A stretch of 64,000 bases of DNA, taken from assembly GCF_000210095.1 (NCBI RefSeq), contig NC_021039.1, positions 1,578,107-1,642,106 on the forward strand, read 5' to 3'. Every line of letters starts with the position of its first letter. The first letter of the stretch is position 1. The DNA is from Ruminococcus champanellensis 18P13 = JCM 17042 (GTDB lineage: Bacteria; Bacillota; Clostridia; Oscillospirales; Ruminococcaceae). This document shows positions 54,901 to 64,000 of this stretch, piece by piece. A model generated the notes under the pieces. That model searched no databases and was not told where the DNA came from. It was given only the letters and a program-made list of their open reading frames with translations. The position numbers and the translations under genes were made by a program.

Positions 54901-56388
54901 TTGCCAGGCAGTGCGGATGAAACGATGAAATTATATCAGGTATTGGAAGAAACAGCTACTGCTTTGCCGGATCAGGAAATCACCTGTCTTGCAGACGATA
55001 CCCGGAAGGTGCAGCCAGGCTGTCTGTTCTTCTGTATCCGGGGCAACCGGTTTGATGGCCACGATGCAGCAGCGGAGATGCTGGAACAGGGTGCAGCCGC
55101 AGTGGTTGCAGAGCGTGACCTGGGACTGGGCGATCGTCAGATCCTGGTGCCGGATACCCGGATCGCATACGGCAGAGCCTGTGCTGCCTGGTTTGACCAT
55201 CCGGAGCGGAAAATGAAGATGATTGGGGTCACGGGCACCAACGGCAAGACCACTATGACCAATGTGATCAAGTACATTCTCACGAACAATGGGCATAAGG
55301 TGGGGCTGGTGGGTACCATTCAGAATGAAATCGGGGACGAGATCGTCCACACGGACAATACCACCCCCATGGCGTTTGATCTGATGCAGCTGTTTGACCG
55401 GATGTACCGGGCTGGCTGCGATACGGTGGTCATGGAGGTTTCCTCCTTTGGTCTGGTGCAGCGTCGGATCGGCCCCACCCATTTCCAGACTGCTGTGTTT
55501 ACGAATCTGACCCAGGATCACCTGGATTACCACAAGAATATGGAAGATTATTACCAGGCAAAGCGCATGCTGTTTGAGGTATGCGATCTGGCGATCTGCA
55601 ACATTGACGATGCCTATGGACAGCGGCTATACAAGGAGATTACCTGTGAGAAGTGTTCCTATGGCTGCCATGAAAATGCGGATTTCTATGCGGACGTGAT
55701 CAAGATCCGCCCCACAGAGACCAGCTTCTGGTTTTGCAGCCAGGGGAAATCCCACCAGGTCACCATGAAGATGACCGGCATGTTCAACGTGTCCAATGTG
55801 ACCGCTGCCATGGGAGTATGTCTGAAATGCGGCGTGCCCATGGAGCGGATCATCGCTTCCGTGTCCCGGTATAACGGAGTGAAGGGACGGTGCGAGGTGA
55901 TCCCCACGGGGCGGGATTTCTCCGTGATCTGCGACTATGCCCACACGCCGGACGCCATTGAAAATATTCTTTCCAATGTACGGGGTTACACGGAGGGCAG
56001 ACTGATCTGCCTGTTCGGCTGCGGTGGCAACCGGGACAGTGCCAAGCGTCCCTTGATGGCAAAGGCGGCGGCAAAGTATGCGGATCATCTGGTCATCACT
56101 TCCGACAATCCCCGGGATGAAAAGCCGGAGGCAATCATTGCGGATATTCTGGCAGGACTCACAGACAGCAAGGTGTCCTACGATGTGGTGGTGGATCGGA
56201 TCGAGGCGATCTACCACGCATTGCGCATTGCCCGTGCCGGAGATGTGATTGTGCTGGCTGGCAAGGGGCATGAGGATTATCAGATCCTGGCCGGAAACAA
56301 GCACATCCATCTGGATGAGCGGGAAGTGGTGGCAAAGGGGCTGACCCTGCTGGATGCCGCACATGAAACTACAGAGAAAAGGGATTGA
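54901..56388 (+). CDS. murE: UDP-MurNAc-Ala-Glu: diaminopimelate ligase
   Basis: MurE adds the third residue to the wall peptide. The 495-residue product has the P-loop GVTGTNGKTT near residue 110, DNTTPMAFDLMQ, VMEVSSFGL, the carbamylated-lysine region (YHKNMEDYYQAKRMLF) and DYAHTPDAIE. The motif DNPRDEKP near residue 402 is the DNPR type that points to meso-diaminopimelate rather than lysine. The start is TTG 54901, six bases after AAAGGAG; ATG 54925 is possible. Confidence 0.96.
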   Translation: MPGSADETMKLYQVLEETATALPDQEITCLADDTRKVQPGCLFFCIRGNRFDGHDAAAEMLEQGAAAVVAERDLGLGDRQILVPDTRIAYGRACAAWFDHPERKMKMIGVTGTNGKTTMTNVIKYILTNNGHKVGLVGTIQNEIGDEIVHTDNTTPMAFDLMQLFDRMYRAGCDTVVMEVSSFGLVQRRIGPTHFQTAVFTNLTQDHLDYHKNMEDYYQAKRMLFEVCDLAICNIDDAYGQRLYKEITCEKCSYGCHENADFYADVIKIRPTETSFWFCSQGKSHQVTMKMTGMFNVSNVTAAMGVCLKCGVPMERIIASVSRYNGVKGRCEVIPTGRDFSVICDYAHTPDAIENILSNVRGYTEGRLICLFGCGGNRDSAKRPLMAKAAAKYADHLVITSDNPRDEKPEAIIADILAGLTDSKVSYDVVVDRIEAIYHALRIARAGDVIVLAGKGHEDYQILAGNKHIHLDEREVVAKGLTLLDAAHETTEKRD

Positions 56389-56391
56389 CAT

Positions 56392-57756
56392 ATGGAACGG
56401 GTTACATTAACAGAAATCGCACAGGCGGTGGGCGGCACGCTTTCCAACTGCCCGGACTGTGCTGTGACAGAGATCTCAACCGATACCCGGACGATCACAC
56501 CGGGTTGTGTATTTCTTGCACTGCGGGGTGCCCGGTTTGATGGGCATACCTTTGCCAGACAGGCATGCGAACAGGGGGCAGTGGCGGTAATCTCGGATCA
56601 TGTGATCCCGGATTGTCCCTGTATTGTGGTGGACAGTACGGGTAAGGCACTGCTCGCATTTGCCGCATACTATCGCCGGAAGTTTCAGCCCTTCTTTGTG
56701 GGGGTAACCGGAAGTGTGGGCAAGACCACCACAAAAAATATGATCGCACTGGTACTGAGCACCCATTGCAAGACCTTGAAAACTGCCGGTAATCTGAATA
56801 ATGAGATCGGATTGCCCAAAACTCTGATGGGTCTGGATTCTACTTATAAGGCAGCAGTGGTGGAGATGGGTATGTCAGATTTCGGAGAGATTTCCCGGTT
56901 GTCCAAGGCGGCTGCACCCAGCATCGGCGTGATTACCAACATTGGCTTTTCCCACATTGCCCAGCTGAAATCCCAGGAAGGAATTTGCAGGGCGAAGCTG
57001 GAGATCCTGGATGGCATGGCGGCGGATGCGCCCTTGGTGGTGAATGGGGATGATCCCTATCTGATCCCTCTGAAAACCACCCTGTCCCGTCCGGTGTATA
57101 CCTATGGAATCAAGAATGCAGGAGCGGATTGCCGGGCGGAGCGTATCGTGTCTGAAAACGGATGCACCAGCTTTGATCTGTGCTGGCAGGGTACCGTTAC
57201 CCCTGTGACCCTGCCCTGCATCGGGGAACATAATGTGATGAATGGGGCTGCTGCCTTCTGTATCGGTATGCTGGCAGGCATGGAGCCGGAGGAGATTGCC
57301 GGGGCTTTGCGTACTTACCAGCCGGACGGCATGCGGCAGAATATCCAGCAGATTGACGACAAAACTGTAATCCTGGATTGCTACAATGCAAGCCCGGATT
57401 CCATGCGGGCATCCCTGTCCGTGCTGGGGCAGCTTTCTGTGACCGGCAGGCGCATCGGGGTGCTGGGGGATATGCTGGAGCTTGGGGAGCAGTCCCGACA
57501 GCTGCACCGGATGGTGGGCGGTCTGGTTACACCGGCGCAGGTGGATCTGTTGTTCTGCTACGGACCGGAAAGCCGGTACATTGCGGAGGAGGCTGCCAAA
57601 CAGGGCGTGCCTGTGCAGCATTTTACGGAGAAAGAAGCCTTGACAGAGCAGCTGCGGCGCAGCTTGCAGCCAGGGGATGCGGTGCTGTTCAAGGCCAGCC
57701 GGGGCATGCAGCTGGAGTCCGTGGCAAAGGCACTTTTTCCGGCGCTTGCAGTATAA
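56392..57756 (+). CDS. murF: UDP-MurNAc-tripeptide: D-Ala-D-Ala ligase
   Basis: MurF adds D-Ala-D-Ala. The 454-residue product has an N-terminal domain (ISTDTRTITPGCVFLALRGARFDGH), the P-loop GVTGSVGKTTTKNMIAL near residue 104 and NLNNEIGLPKTL near 130. It begins four bases after murE, in the classical order. The C-terminal domain has the usual LDCYNASPDSM motif. Confidence 0.96.
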   Translation: MERVTLTEIAQAVGGTLSNCPDCAVTEISTDTRTITPGCVFLALRGARFDGHTFARQACEQGAVAVISDHVIPDCPCIVVDSTGKALLAFAAYYRRKFQPFFVGVTGSVGKTTTKNMIALVLSTHCKTLKTAGNLNNEIGLPKTLMGLDSTYKAAVVEMGMSDFGEISRLSKAAAPSIGVITNIGFSHIAQLKSQEGICRAKLEILDGMAADAPLVVNGDDPYLIPLKTTLSRPVYTYGIKNAGADCRAERIVSENGCTSFDLCWQGTVTPVTLPCIGEHNVMNGAAAFCIGMLAGMEPEEIAGALRTYQPDGMRQNIQQIDDKTVILDCYNASPDSMRASLSVLGQLSVTGRRIGVLGDMLELGEQSRQLHRMVGGLVTPAQVDLLFCYGPESRYIAEEAAKQGVPVQHFTEKEALTEQLRRSLQPGDAVLFKASRGMQLESVAKALFPALAV

Positions 57757-57784
57757 CAGAAAGGGGAATGCCTGGTAACGGGCT

Positions 57785-58831
57785 ATGCGTATTATGCCTA
57801 TCATTTGGATTCTATTAGCAACAGCGCTGCTGTCCGCAGTGTTCGCTGCTGCCATCGGCAGGGTTCTGATTCCGTATCTGAAGAAGATCCATTTCGGACA
57901 GACGATTCTGGAGATTGGCCCCCGTTGGCACAAGAACAAGCAGGGTACCCCCATTATGGGTGGTTTTATGTTTATCATCAGCTCCGTGGTCACGGTGATC
58001 GCCGGGTATGTGCTGTACCGCATCCAGTGTGTCCAGGACGGCACGGATCCGGAGATCCGGAACGGCATGCTACGGCTGATCGCATGCGTGGTGTTCTCTC
58101 TGCTGTTTTCCTGCATCGGCTTTGCGGATGACTACATCAAGGCAGTCAAAAAGCAGAACCTGGGACTTCGACCCAGGCAGAAGATGGCGGCGCAGTTTTT
58201 GCTGTGTGCCGGATTCCTGGCTGTGCTGTATGCACTGGGGGATCACTCCACAGAGCTGGATCTGATTTTCTGCAAGCTGGATCTGCATTTCTTCTACTAC
58301 CCGATCATGATTCTGTTCATGATCTACCTGTCCAATGCGGTGAATCTGACAGACGGGGTAGATGGCTTGTGCGGCACGGTGACAGCCGTTGCCATGCTGG
58401 CATTTACCATGATCTGCTCCAAGGAGATATCCTTGTATGCCATTGCCATTGCCGGAGGCTGCCTGGGCTTTCTGGTGTGGAACTTGCATCCCGCAAAGTG
58501 CTTTATGGGGGACACAGGCTCCATGTATCTGGGAGGCGCCTTTGTTGCCATTGGACTTACCACCCATCAGCATCTGGTGATGGTTCTGGTGGGACTGGTG
58601 TATGTGCTGGAGGCACTGAGCGTGGTGATCCAGGTATCCTACTTCAAATACACCGCAAAGCAGCATTTTAAGAAAACCGGTGAAAAGGGGAAGGGCAAGC
58701 GGATCTTTAAGATGACCCCCATTCACCACCATTTTGAGATGTCCGGCTTCAGTGAATACCGCATCGTGGCGACCTTTTCGCTGTTTGGTCTGATTGCCGG
58801 TACACTGGGGGTTCTGACGGTTCTGCTGTAA
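57785..58831 (+). CDS. mraY: Phospho-MurNAc-pentapeptide transferase
   Basis: MraY makes lipid I by moving phospho-MurNAc-pentapeptide to undecaprenyl phosphate. The 348-residue protein has about ten membrane helices, the polar active-site loops FADDYIKAVKKQNLGLRPRQK near 112, NLTDGVDGLCG near 187, FMGDTGSMYLGG near 240 and MTPIHHHFEMSG near 310. The start region lacks a strong ribosome site; AAAGGGG lies about 20 bases upstream. A second ATG is at 57794. Confidence 0.97.
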   Translation: MRIMPIIWILLATALLSAVFAAAIGRVLIPYLKKIHFGQTILEIGPRWHKNKQGTPIMGGFMFIISSVVTVIAGYVLYRIQCVQDGTDPEIRNGMLRLIACVVFSLLFSCIGFADDYIKAVKKQNLGLRPRQKMAAQFLLCAGFLAVLYALGDHSTELDLIFCKLDLHFFYYPIMILFMIYLSNAVNLTDGVDGLCGTVTAVAMLAFTMICSKEISLYAIAIAGGCLGFLVWNLHPAKCFMGDTGSMYLGGAFVAIGLTTHQHLVMVLVGLVYVLEALSVVIQVSYFKYTAKQHFKKTGEKGKGKRIFKMTPIHHHFEMSGFSEYRIVATFSLFGLIAGTLGVLTVLL

Positions 58832-58885
58832 GACAACAGCTTACAAAGCCCGAGCCCGGATCATAAAACTACAGGAGGCATTTAC

Positions 58886-60055
58886 ATGGCCCACGAAGCC
58901 AAACTTACGTCGGTACAAAGCAATACCCGCCGCAGATCCTTTGCCGGCTATGATTATTCGGATCTGCCCTTTCTGACCATTGTGTTGTTTCTGCTGGCTA
59001 CCGGCATTCTGATGATGTTTTCCGCCAGCTATGCCACAGCCATAGATGAGGGAGAGCCTGGCACATACTATGCGGTCAAGCAACTGGAAATGGCTGGGGT
59101 TGGTCTGGTGGTCATGTTCTTTGCCTCTCATTTCGATTATCACGCCTTCGGTCGGTTCTGGATCAGCTTTGGCATTTTCGCTGTTGCTCTGGTGATGTTG
59201 ATACTGGTGCTGTTTATGGGTACCTCTACGGACACCGGCGTTACCCGGTGGCTGCGTATCGGCCCCCTGACCTTCCAGCCCTCAGAGATTATGAAGTTTG
59301 CAGTTGTGGTGTTTTTCTCCATGCTGATTTCAAAAAACTACAATCATATGCAGGACTTCAAGCGGGGAGTTCTGCCCTATTTCCTCATGCTTGGAGTGAT
59401 CGCCGGCTTGATGATGATGCAGCCCCACCTGTCCGGTACCATTCTGATTCTGCTGATCGGGCTGACCCTGGTATTCGTGGGCGGCGCAAAGCTGACTCAC
59501 CTGGGGGGCGCCGGGCTGGCAGGCTGTGCATTGCTGATTGCAGCAATCCTTCTGAAAAAGAACTATTTTATGACCCGGATCACCACCTGGTTGGATCCCT
59601 TTAATGAAGCCACCTCCGCAGGGGATACTTGGCAGACCTGTCAGTCTCTGATTGCCATCGGCTCCGGGGGATTGTTTGGTTTGGGGTTCTGTGAATCCCG
59701 GCAGAAGTATCTGTATCTGCCGGAAACCAAGAACGACTTCGTGTTTGCCATCGTCTGCGAGGAGCTGGGCTATGTGGGGGCAGTGGTTGTGATTCTGCTG
59801 TTTGCACTGCTGGTGTTCCGGGGGCTGTATATTGCCTCCAAGGCACGGGATAAGCTGGGCACCCTGCTGGTGCTGGGACTGACCATGCACATTGGCTTGC
59901 AGGCATTTCTGAACATTGCCGTAGTCAGCAATCTGATCCCCAACACGGGCATCAGTCTGCCCTTCTTTAGCTACGGCGGTACCGCACTCATTATGCAGCT
60001 TGCGGAAATGGGGATCATACTGAATGTGTCCCGACAGGCGAATATCGAGAAGTAG
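58886..60055 (+). CDS. ftsW: FtsW/RodA/SpoVE glycosyltransferase
   Basis: This SEDS-family protein of 389 residues polymerises glycan at the septum together with the class B PBP. It has about ten membrane helices and family motifs: GPLTFQPSEIMKFAVVVFFS near 128, GLGFCESRQKYLYLPETKNDFVFAIVCEELGY near 270 with the key region, and NTGISLPFFSYGGTALI near the end. It follows mraY directly; murD, which often lies between them, is missing. AGGAGG precedes the start. Confidence 0.95.
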   Translation: MAHEAKLTSVQSNTRRRSFAGYDYSDLPFLTIVLFLLATGILMMFSASYATAIDEGEPGTYYAVKQLEMAGVGLVVMFFASHFDYHAFGRFWISFGIFAVALVMLILVLFMGTSTDTGVTRWLRIGPLTFQPSEIMKFAVVVFFSMLISKNYNHMQDFKRGVLPYFLMLGVIAGLMMMQPHLSGTILILLIGLTLVFVGGAKLTHLGGAGLAGCALLIAAILLKKNYFMTRITTWLDPFNEATSAGDTWQTCQSLIAIGSGGLFGLGFCESRQKYLYLPETKNDFVFAIVCEELGYVGAVVVILLFALLVFRGLYIASKARDKLGTLLVLGLTMHIGLQAFLNIAVVSNLIPNTGISLPFFSYGGTALIMQLAEMGIILNVSRQANIEK

Positions 60056-60066
60056 GAGGACATCTT

Positions 60067-61188
60067 ATGAAGGTTTTACTGGCCGGCGGCGGCACCGGAG
60101 GACACATCAACCCTGCGCTTGCCATTGCGTCCATCATCAAGCAGCACGATCCCGGGGCGGAATTTCTCTTTGCAGGGACACCCAACGGCATGGAGGCAAA
60201 GCTCATTCCCCAGGCAGGGTATCCCATTGAGTTTATCAACGTGGCAGGGTTTCAGCGGAAGCTGACCTTGAAAAACATCAAACGCAACGCCCAGGCGCTG
60301 CGGTATCTGGCAACCTCCGGCAAGCGTGCAAAGGAGATTGTCACCGGTTTCAGTCCGGACATTGCCATCGGCACCGGTGGATATGTGTCCGGCCCGGTGA
60401 TCCGTATGGCGGCAAAGCTGGGTGTGCCCTGCGCCATTCATGAGCAGAATGCCTATCCTGGTGTCACCAACAAGCTGCTGGCGAAGGAAGTGTCCCATGT
60501 CATGCTCACCTTCAAGGAGGCGCTGCAATACCTGGACAAAAATGTGAATTACACGGTGACGGGGCTGCCGGTTCGGGCGTCCATTCTCCAGGAAAGCCGG
60601 GCGGATGCCCGGAGAAAGCTGGGGTTTGACGACGGTATGTGTATCCTCTCCTTCGGCGGCAGTCTGGGTGCCGGATGCATCAATGAAACCATGGCGGAGG
60701 TCATTCAGTGGCATACCTCCAATCAGCTGAAGATCAACCACATTCACGGCTATGGCGGCATGGGCAGAGAGAGCTTCCCCAAAGCCATGCGGGACCGGGG
60801 CGTGGATCTGAACAATCCCCGGCTGCGGATCTCCGAGTACATCAACGATATGGACGTGTGCCTGGCAGCGGCGGATCTTGTGGTGTGCCGTGCAGGCGCT
60901 TCCACCCTGGCAGAGCTGGAGGCTGTGGGGCGTGCATCCCTGCTGATTCCGTCCCCCATCGTCACCGGCAACCACCAGTTCCACAATGCCAATGTGTTGG
61001 GCAAAGCGGGGGCAGCTATCGTCATTGAGCAGAAGGATGTGACGCCGGAGGGCATCGTAGAACAGGTGAAGAACCTGTACGAGCACCCGGAAAAGCTGCG
61101 CTCCATGGCACAGCATGCCGCCGATCTGGCGGTGCCGGATACGGATGAACGGATCTACAAGGTGATTTCTTCTCTGCAAAAGGCTTAA
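60067..61188 (+). CDS. murG: UDP-GlcNAc transferase making lipid II
   Basis: MurG adds GlcNAc to lipid I at the inner membrane face. The 373 residues begin VLLAGGGTGGHINPALAIA, with the first glycine loop, and include GTGGYVSGPVIRMA near 100, IHEQNAYPGVTNK, FGGSLGAGCINETM near 190 and the donor site VCRAGASTLAELEAVGRASLLIPSP near 275. AGGAGG precedes the ATG by six bases. Confidence 0.97.
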   Translation: MKVLLAGGGTGGHINPALAIASIIKQHDPGAEFLFAGTPNGMEAKLIPQAGYPIEFINVAGFQRKLTLKNIKRNAQALRYLATSGKRAKEIVTGFSPDIAIGTGGYVSGPVIRMAAKLGVPCAIHEQNAYPGVTNKLLAKEVSHVMLTFKEALQYLDKNVNYTVTGLPVRASILQESRADARRKLGFDDGMCILSFGGSLGAGCINETMAEVIQWHTSNQLKINHIHGYGGMGRESFPKAMRDRGVDLNNPRLRISEYINDMDVCLAAADLVVCRAGASTLAELEAVGRASLLIPSPIVTGNHQFHNANVLGKAGAAIVIEQKDVTPEGIVEQVKNLYEHPEKLRSMAQHAADLAVPDTDERIYKVISSLQKA

Positions 61189-61288
61189 GGCGACACTGTA
61201 CAGAGCATGCCTGGCGGCGCTGCCTTAACCGGAACCCATTTTCCCTCACAAGCATAGGATAAACAAATTGCTTTTGAGGTGATGGGCT

Positions 61289-62545
61289 ATGGCGGAATCA
61301 AAACTCGTAATTGAGGGCGGGCATCCTTTACAGGGAGAGATCCGGATACAGGGTGCGAAAAACAGTGTGCTGCCGCTGCTTTCGGCGGTGGTGCTGTGTG
61401 ATGAGGATGTGGTGCTGGAGCGGTGCCCTGCCCTGTCGGATGTGTATGCTGCAAGTCGGATCCTGACCCATCTGGGCTGTCGCTGCAGCTTCCGGGACGG
61501 GAAAATGGAGATCCGGAACGGCGGCATCAGTCGCAGTGAGATCCCGGAGGCCATGATGCACGAAATGCGTTCGTCCATCACCTTTCTGGGCCCGCTTCTG
61601 AGTCGAACCGGCAGCTGCACCCTGTACCTGCCCGGAGGCTGTGAGCTGGGGCCACGCCCCATTGATATGCATTTGCATGCTTTGCGGCAGATGGGGGCGG
61701 AGATCCATGAAACCCATGGCATGCTCCGGCTCCAGGGCAGACTCCGGGGCACCGATCTGTATCTGCCGTTTCCTTCGGTGGGTGCAACGGAGAATATTAT
61801 GCTGGCGGCAGTGCTTGCCCAGGGGCAGACCCGGATACATAATGCCGCCCGGGAGCCTGAGATCCGGGATCTTGCGGAATTTCTTGCGGCATGCGGTGCG
61901 AAGATTTCCGGCGCCGGCACGGACACGGTCATCATCGATGGGGTGGAGCGGCTCCACGGTTGTGTGTACCGGGTGATGCCGGATCGAATTGTAGCGGCTA
62001 CTTATCTGTCTGCAGCCGCCGCCGCCGGGGGTTCCGTCTGTATCCAGGACTGCTGTCCGGAGGATCTTACCGCTGTTACAGAGGTGCTCCGGCAGATGGG
62101 CTGTCGGGTATATTGTCACGAAAGCCGGATCTATCTGCAAAGCAGTCTGCCGTTGCATGCTGCACCCTATATCCGCACCATGCCCCATCCCGGATTTCCG
62201 ACGGATGCACAGGCGCTGCTGATGGCGGCGCATTGTAAGGCACGGGGCAGCTGCATGTTTGAGGAAACCATCTTTGACAGCCGGTACCGGCATGTGGACG
62301 ATCTGATCCGGATGGGTGCAGATATCCGTCTGTCCGGCAGGGCGGCAGTGGTGCATGGGGTGCAGAAGCTGTCCGGGACGACGGTGCATGCAACGGATCT
62401 GCGGGGGGGCGCAGCCATGCTCATTGCAGGGCTCACCGCAGATGGCATCACGGAGCTGACGGAGCTGTCCCACCTGGATCGGGGCTATGAGGATCCGGAA
62501 GGCGTGCTCCGGAGCCTGGGGGCAAAAATCGAACGGATCACATAA
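61289..62545 (+). CDS. murA: UDP-GlcNAc 1-carboxyvinyltransferase
   Basis: MurA takes the first committed step to peptidoglycan. The 418-residue product has the fold and active residues: Lys24 in QGAKNSVLPLLSA, the catalytic Cys118 in PGGCELGPRPIDMHLH, and the arginine motif GGAAMLIAGL near 370. The cysteine shows the usual fosfomycin-sensitive type. Two murA copies are normal in Firmicutes; which this one is cannot be told. The 100-base gap before it holds a second CATAGGAT-type motif (61252-61261). Confidence 0.95.
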   Translation: MAESKLVIEGGHPLQGEIRIQGAKNSVLPLLSAVVLCDEDVVLERCPALSDVYAASRILTHLGCRCSFRDGKMEIRNGGISRSEIPEAMMHEMRSSITFLGPLLSRTGSCTLYLPGGCELGPRPIDMHLHALRQMGAEIHETHGMLRLQGRLRGTDLYLPFPSVGATENIMLAAVLAQGQTRIHNAAREPEIRDLAEFLAACGAKISGAGTDTVIIDGVERLHGCVYRVMPDRIVAATYLSAAAAAGGSVCIQDCCPEDLTAVTEVLRQMGCRVYCHESRIYLQSSLPLHAAPYIRTMPHPGFPTDAQALLMAAHCKARGSCMFEETIFDSRYRHVDDLIRMGADIRLSGRAAVVHGVQKLSGTTVHATDLRGGAAMLIAGLTADGITELTELSHLDRGYEDPEGVLRSLGAKIERIT

Positions 62546-62573
62546 GGCGATACCGCCACAAACGGAGGAACGT

Positions 62574-63422
62574 ATGCAGGAAGTTGTAAAAACAAGCGTG
62601 AAACGCAAACAGAATTCCAAGCGGCAGAGGCGCAGGCGGCGCAATATGTCCATGTACATTCTACTGGTGCTGATCCTGGTGGTCGGCATTGGCTTTGCCC
62701 TGTCCATGACGATGTTTTTCAATATCAAGTCCATCCGGGTCACAGGTGATACGGCGTATACGGATCAGGAGGTCTATGCTGCATCCGGCATCCAGGAGGG
62801 TGACAATCTGATGCGGCTGGATACGGTTTCTGTCAGCAATTCTGTGCTTTCCAAGCTGCTTCTGGCAGAGGATGTGTATGTAAAAAAGCATTTTCCCAGC
62901 ACGGTAGAGATCATTGTAAAGCCCTGCGTGCCCACCGCCTGTGTGGCGTATGAGGGAGGGTATCTGATCGTCAGCGCCAAGGGCAAGATCCTGGAAAAGA
63001 CCAGCCAGCCCAAGGAGGGACTGCTGATTTTCAAGGGGTATAACCCGGAATTTCTTGAGCCGGGGCAGATGCTGACCTCTACGGAGGATCAGAAAAATGC
63101 TATCTATACCACCTTCCTCAGCAATGAGTATGCTGCGGATCTGACTGAGGTAGATATGACGGATCAGTATGATATCGTGGTGTATTACGGGGATCGGATC
63201 CGGTTTGATATCGGCAACTCCAACGAGATCAGCTATAAGCTGCGGCTGGCAGCTACGGCGATTCCCCGGCTGAACGATTCCAAAAAGTACAACCTGCGTA
63301 TGGTTGGGGATAACCAGATTTCCGCCACCCAGCAGGAGCCGGCGGTGACCACTGCTCCGGAGAATCCCACGGAGCCGGAGAGCACGGAAACCACCACCAC
63401 GACCGCTGCACCGGCTGCATGA
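62574..63422 (+). CDS. ftsQ: Cell division protein FtsQ/DivIB
   Basis: FtsQ/DivIB is a septum scaffold protein. The 282-residue product has a highly basic N-terminal part (KRKQNSKRQRRRRRN), one membrane helix (about 27-46), a POTRA domain (about 50-120, FNIKSIRVTGDTAYTDQEV) and a beta domain. The last 35 residues are rich in Thr, Pro and Glu, a likely disordered tail. ATG 62574 follows CGGAGG. Confidence 0.9.
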   Translation: MQEVVKTSVKRKQNSKRQRRRRRNMSMYILLVLILVVGIGFALSMTMFFNIKSIRVTGDTAYTDQEVYAASGIQEGDNLMRLDTVSVSNSVLSKLLLAEDVYVKKHFPSTVEIIVKPCVPTACVAYEGGYLIVSAKGKILEKTSQPKEGLLIFKGYNPEFLEPGQMLTSTEDQKNAIYTTFLSNEYAADLTEVDMTDQYDIVVYYGDRIRFDIGNSNEISYKLRLAATAIPRLNDSKKYNLRMVGDNQISATQQEPAVTTAPENPTEPESTETTTTTAAPAA

Positions 63423-63482
63423 TAATTGGTTCGGAAATCAGCGTGCTGCCTAAATTTTTTTCGAATATTTTTTCAAAATGGC

Positions 63483-63511
63483 TTGCAATCGGGAGATACA
63501 TGTGATAAAAT
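63483..63511 (+). promoter_or_regulatory. Promoter of ftsZ
   Basis: TTGCAA (63483-63488), 17 bases, TAAAAT (63506-63511). ftsZ can thus be transcribed apart from the upstream cluster. Confidence 0.65.
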
Positions 63512-63591
63512 ATAAAATGTGTTTAATATGATGTGCTAGCTACAGACTGCCAAATGGATGGTTATGTGAATAAACATAGGAGGACTTTCAA

Positions 63592-64000
63592 ATGACTGAC
63601 TTTATCTACGAGGAAGCATTCGACCCGCAGGTGAATATTAAGGTGATCGGCGTTGGCGGCGGCGGCGGCAATGCGCTGAACTGTATGGTCAATGCCGGCG
63701 TCAAGAACATTGAATATATTGCAGTGAATACGGACGCAAAGGCGCTGAACAATTCCAAGGCTACTTCCAAGATCCAGATCGGTGCAAAGCTGACCCGGGG
63801 CCGTGGTGCCGGCAACAAGCCGGATGTGGGACAGCGTTCCGCTGAGGAAAACAAGGACGAGATTGCAAATTCTCTGAAGGGTGCGGATATGGTATTCATC
63901 ACCGCAGGCATGGGCGGCGGTACCGGTACCGGTGCGGCTCCGGTGGTTGCACAGATCGCCCAGGAGATGAACATTCTGACCGTTGCGGTTGTTACCAAGC
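63592..64000 (+). CDS. ftsZ: Cell division protein FtsZ, N-terminal part (cut by window edge)
   Basis: FtsZ is the tubulin-like ring protein. The first 136 residues are visible: [27 protein letters not shown], the [11 protein letters not shown] loop and the tubulin signature [13 protein letters not shown] near 104. ATAGGAGG precedes the ATG. It directly follows ftsQ; ftsA is absent. Confidence 0.98.
   Translation, partial: MTDFIYEEAFDPQVNIKVIGVGGGGGNALNCMVNAGVKNIEYIAVNTDAKALNNSKATSKIQIGAKLTRGRGAGNKPDVGQRSAEENKDEIANSLKGADMVFITAGMGGGTGTGAAPVVAQIAQEMNILTVAVVTK

Overview
The window reads as a chromosomal segment of a low-to-mid GC Gram-positive anaerobe, most likely a cellulosome-bearing Ruminococcus (Oscillospiraceae). 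Two secreted proteins carry dockerin modules behind threonine-only linkers. Other clostridial signs are the end of a SCIFF-peptide radical SAM maturase, a six-subunit Rnf complex, a PASTA-containing penicillin-binding protein in the division cluster, a meso-DAP type MurE motif, and strong GGAGG ribosome binding sites with frequent TTG and GTG starts. No rRNA, tRNA, CRISPR array, insertion sequence or prophage is visible.

Layout. 1-5.1 kb holds the partial scfB, a small unknown gene, gap, a degenerate histidine-kinase-like protein and pyrG. 5.1-10.8 kb holds a sensor kinase/response regulator operon with a small unknown third gene, a PAS-GGDEF-EAL protein and a hemolysin III family membrane protein. 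10.8-17 kb has phosphofructokinase, ispD-ispF, a DUF3343/cysteine-desulfurase pair and cdaA-cdaR. 17.1-21 kb has a GH9 cellulase with dockerin and a non-catalytic dockerin protein with three related modules. 21.2-28.8 kb is one minus-strand run: an HTH regulator, apbE, a NusG-domain-II protein, a Gx transporter family protein and rnfCDGEAB. 29-33.7 kb has a histidine phosphatase, a membrane protein, an RluA-type pseudouridine synthase, luxS and an M23/LysM/G5 cell-wall hydrolase.

34.2-49.8 kb is the complete S10-spc-alpha ribosomal superoperon, from rpsJ to rplQ, with secY, adk, map, a KOW protein, infA, rpmJ and rpoA. 50.1 kb to the right edge is the division and cell wall cluster: mraZ, rsmH, ftsL, spoVD-type PBP, murE, murF, mraY, ftsW, murG, murA, ftsQ and a truncated ftsZ. 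murD, murC, murB and ftsA are not in their usual places.

How the parts fit. ApbE should attach the FMN groups that RnfG and RnfD need, and the HTH gene may control the whole Rnf run. CdaA makes c-di-AMP and CdaR modulates it, while the EAL protein probably degrades c-di-GMP. The M23 gene has a WalR-like box downstream of its -10. The most promising undescribed elements are untranslated. They are a chain of hairpins in a 440-base gap between ftsL and the PBP gene, a terminator-like hairpin in the long S10 leader, and three hairpins between rpsJ and rplC. The three-module dockerin protein and the degenerate kinase are the best protein candidates. Everything here is read by eye; no database search or folding program was run.
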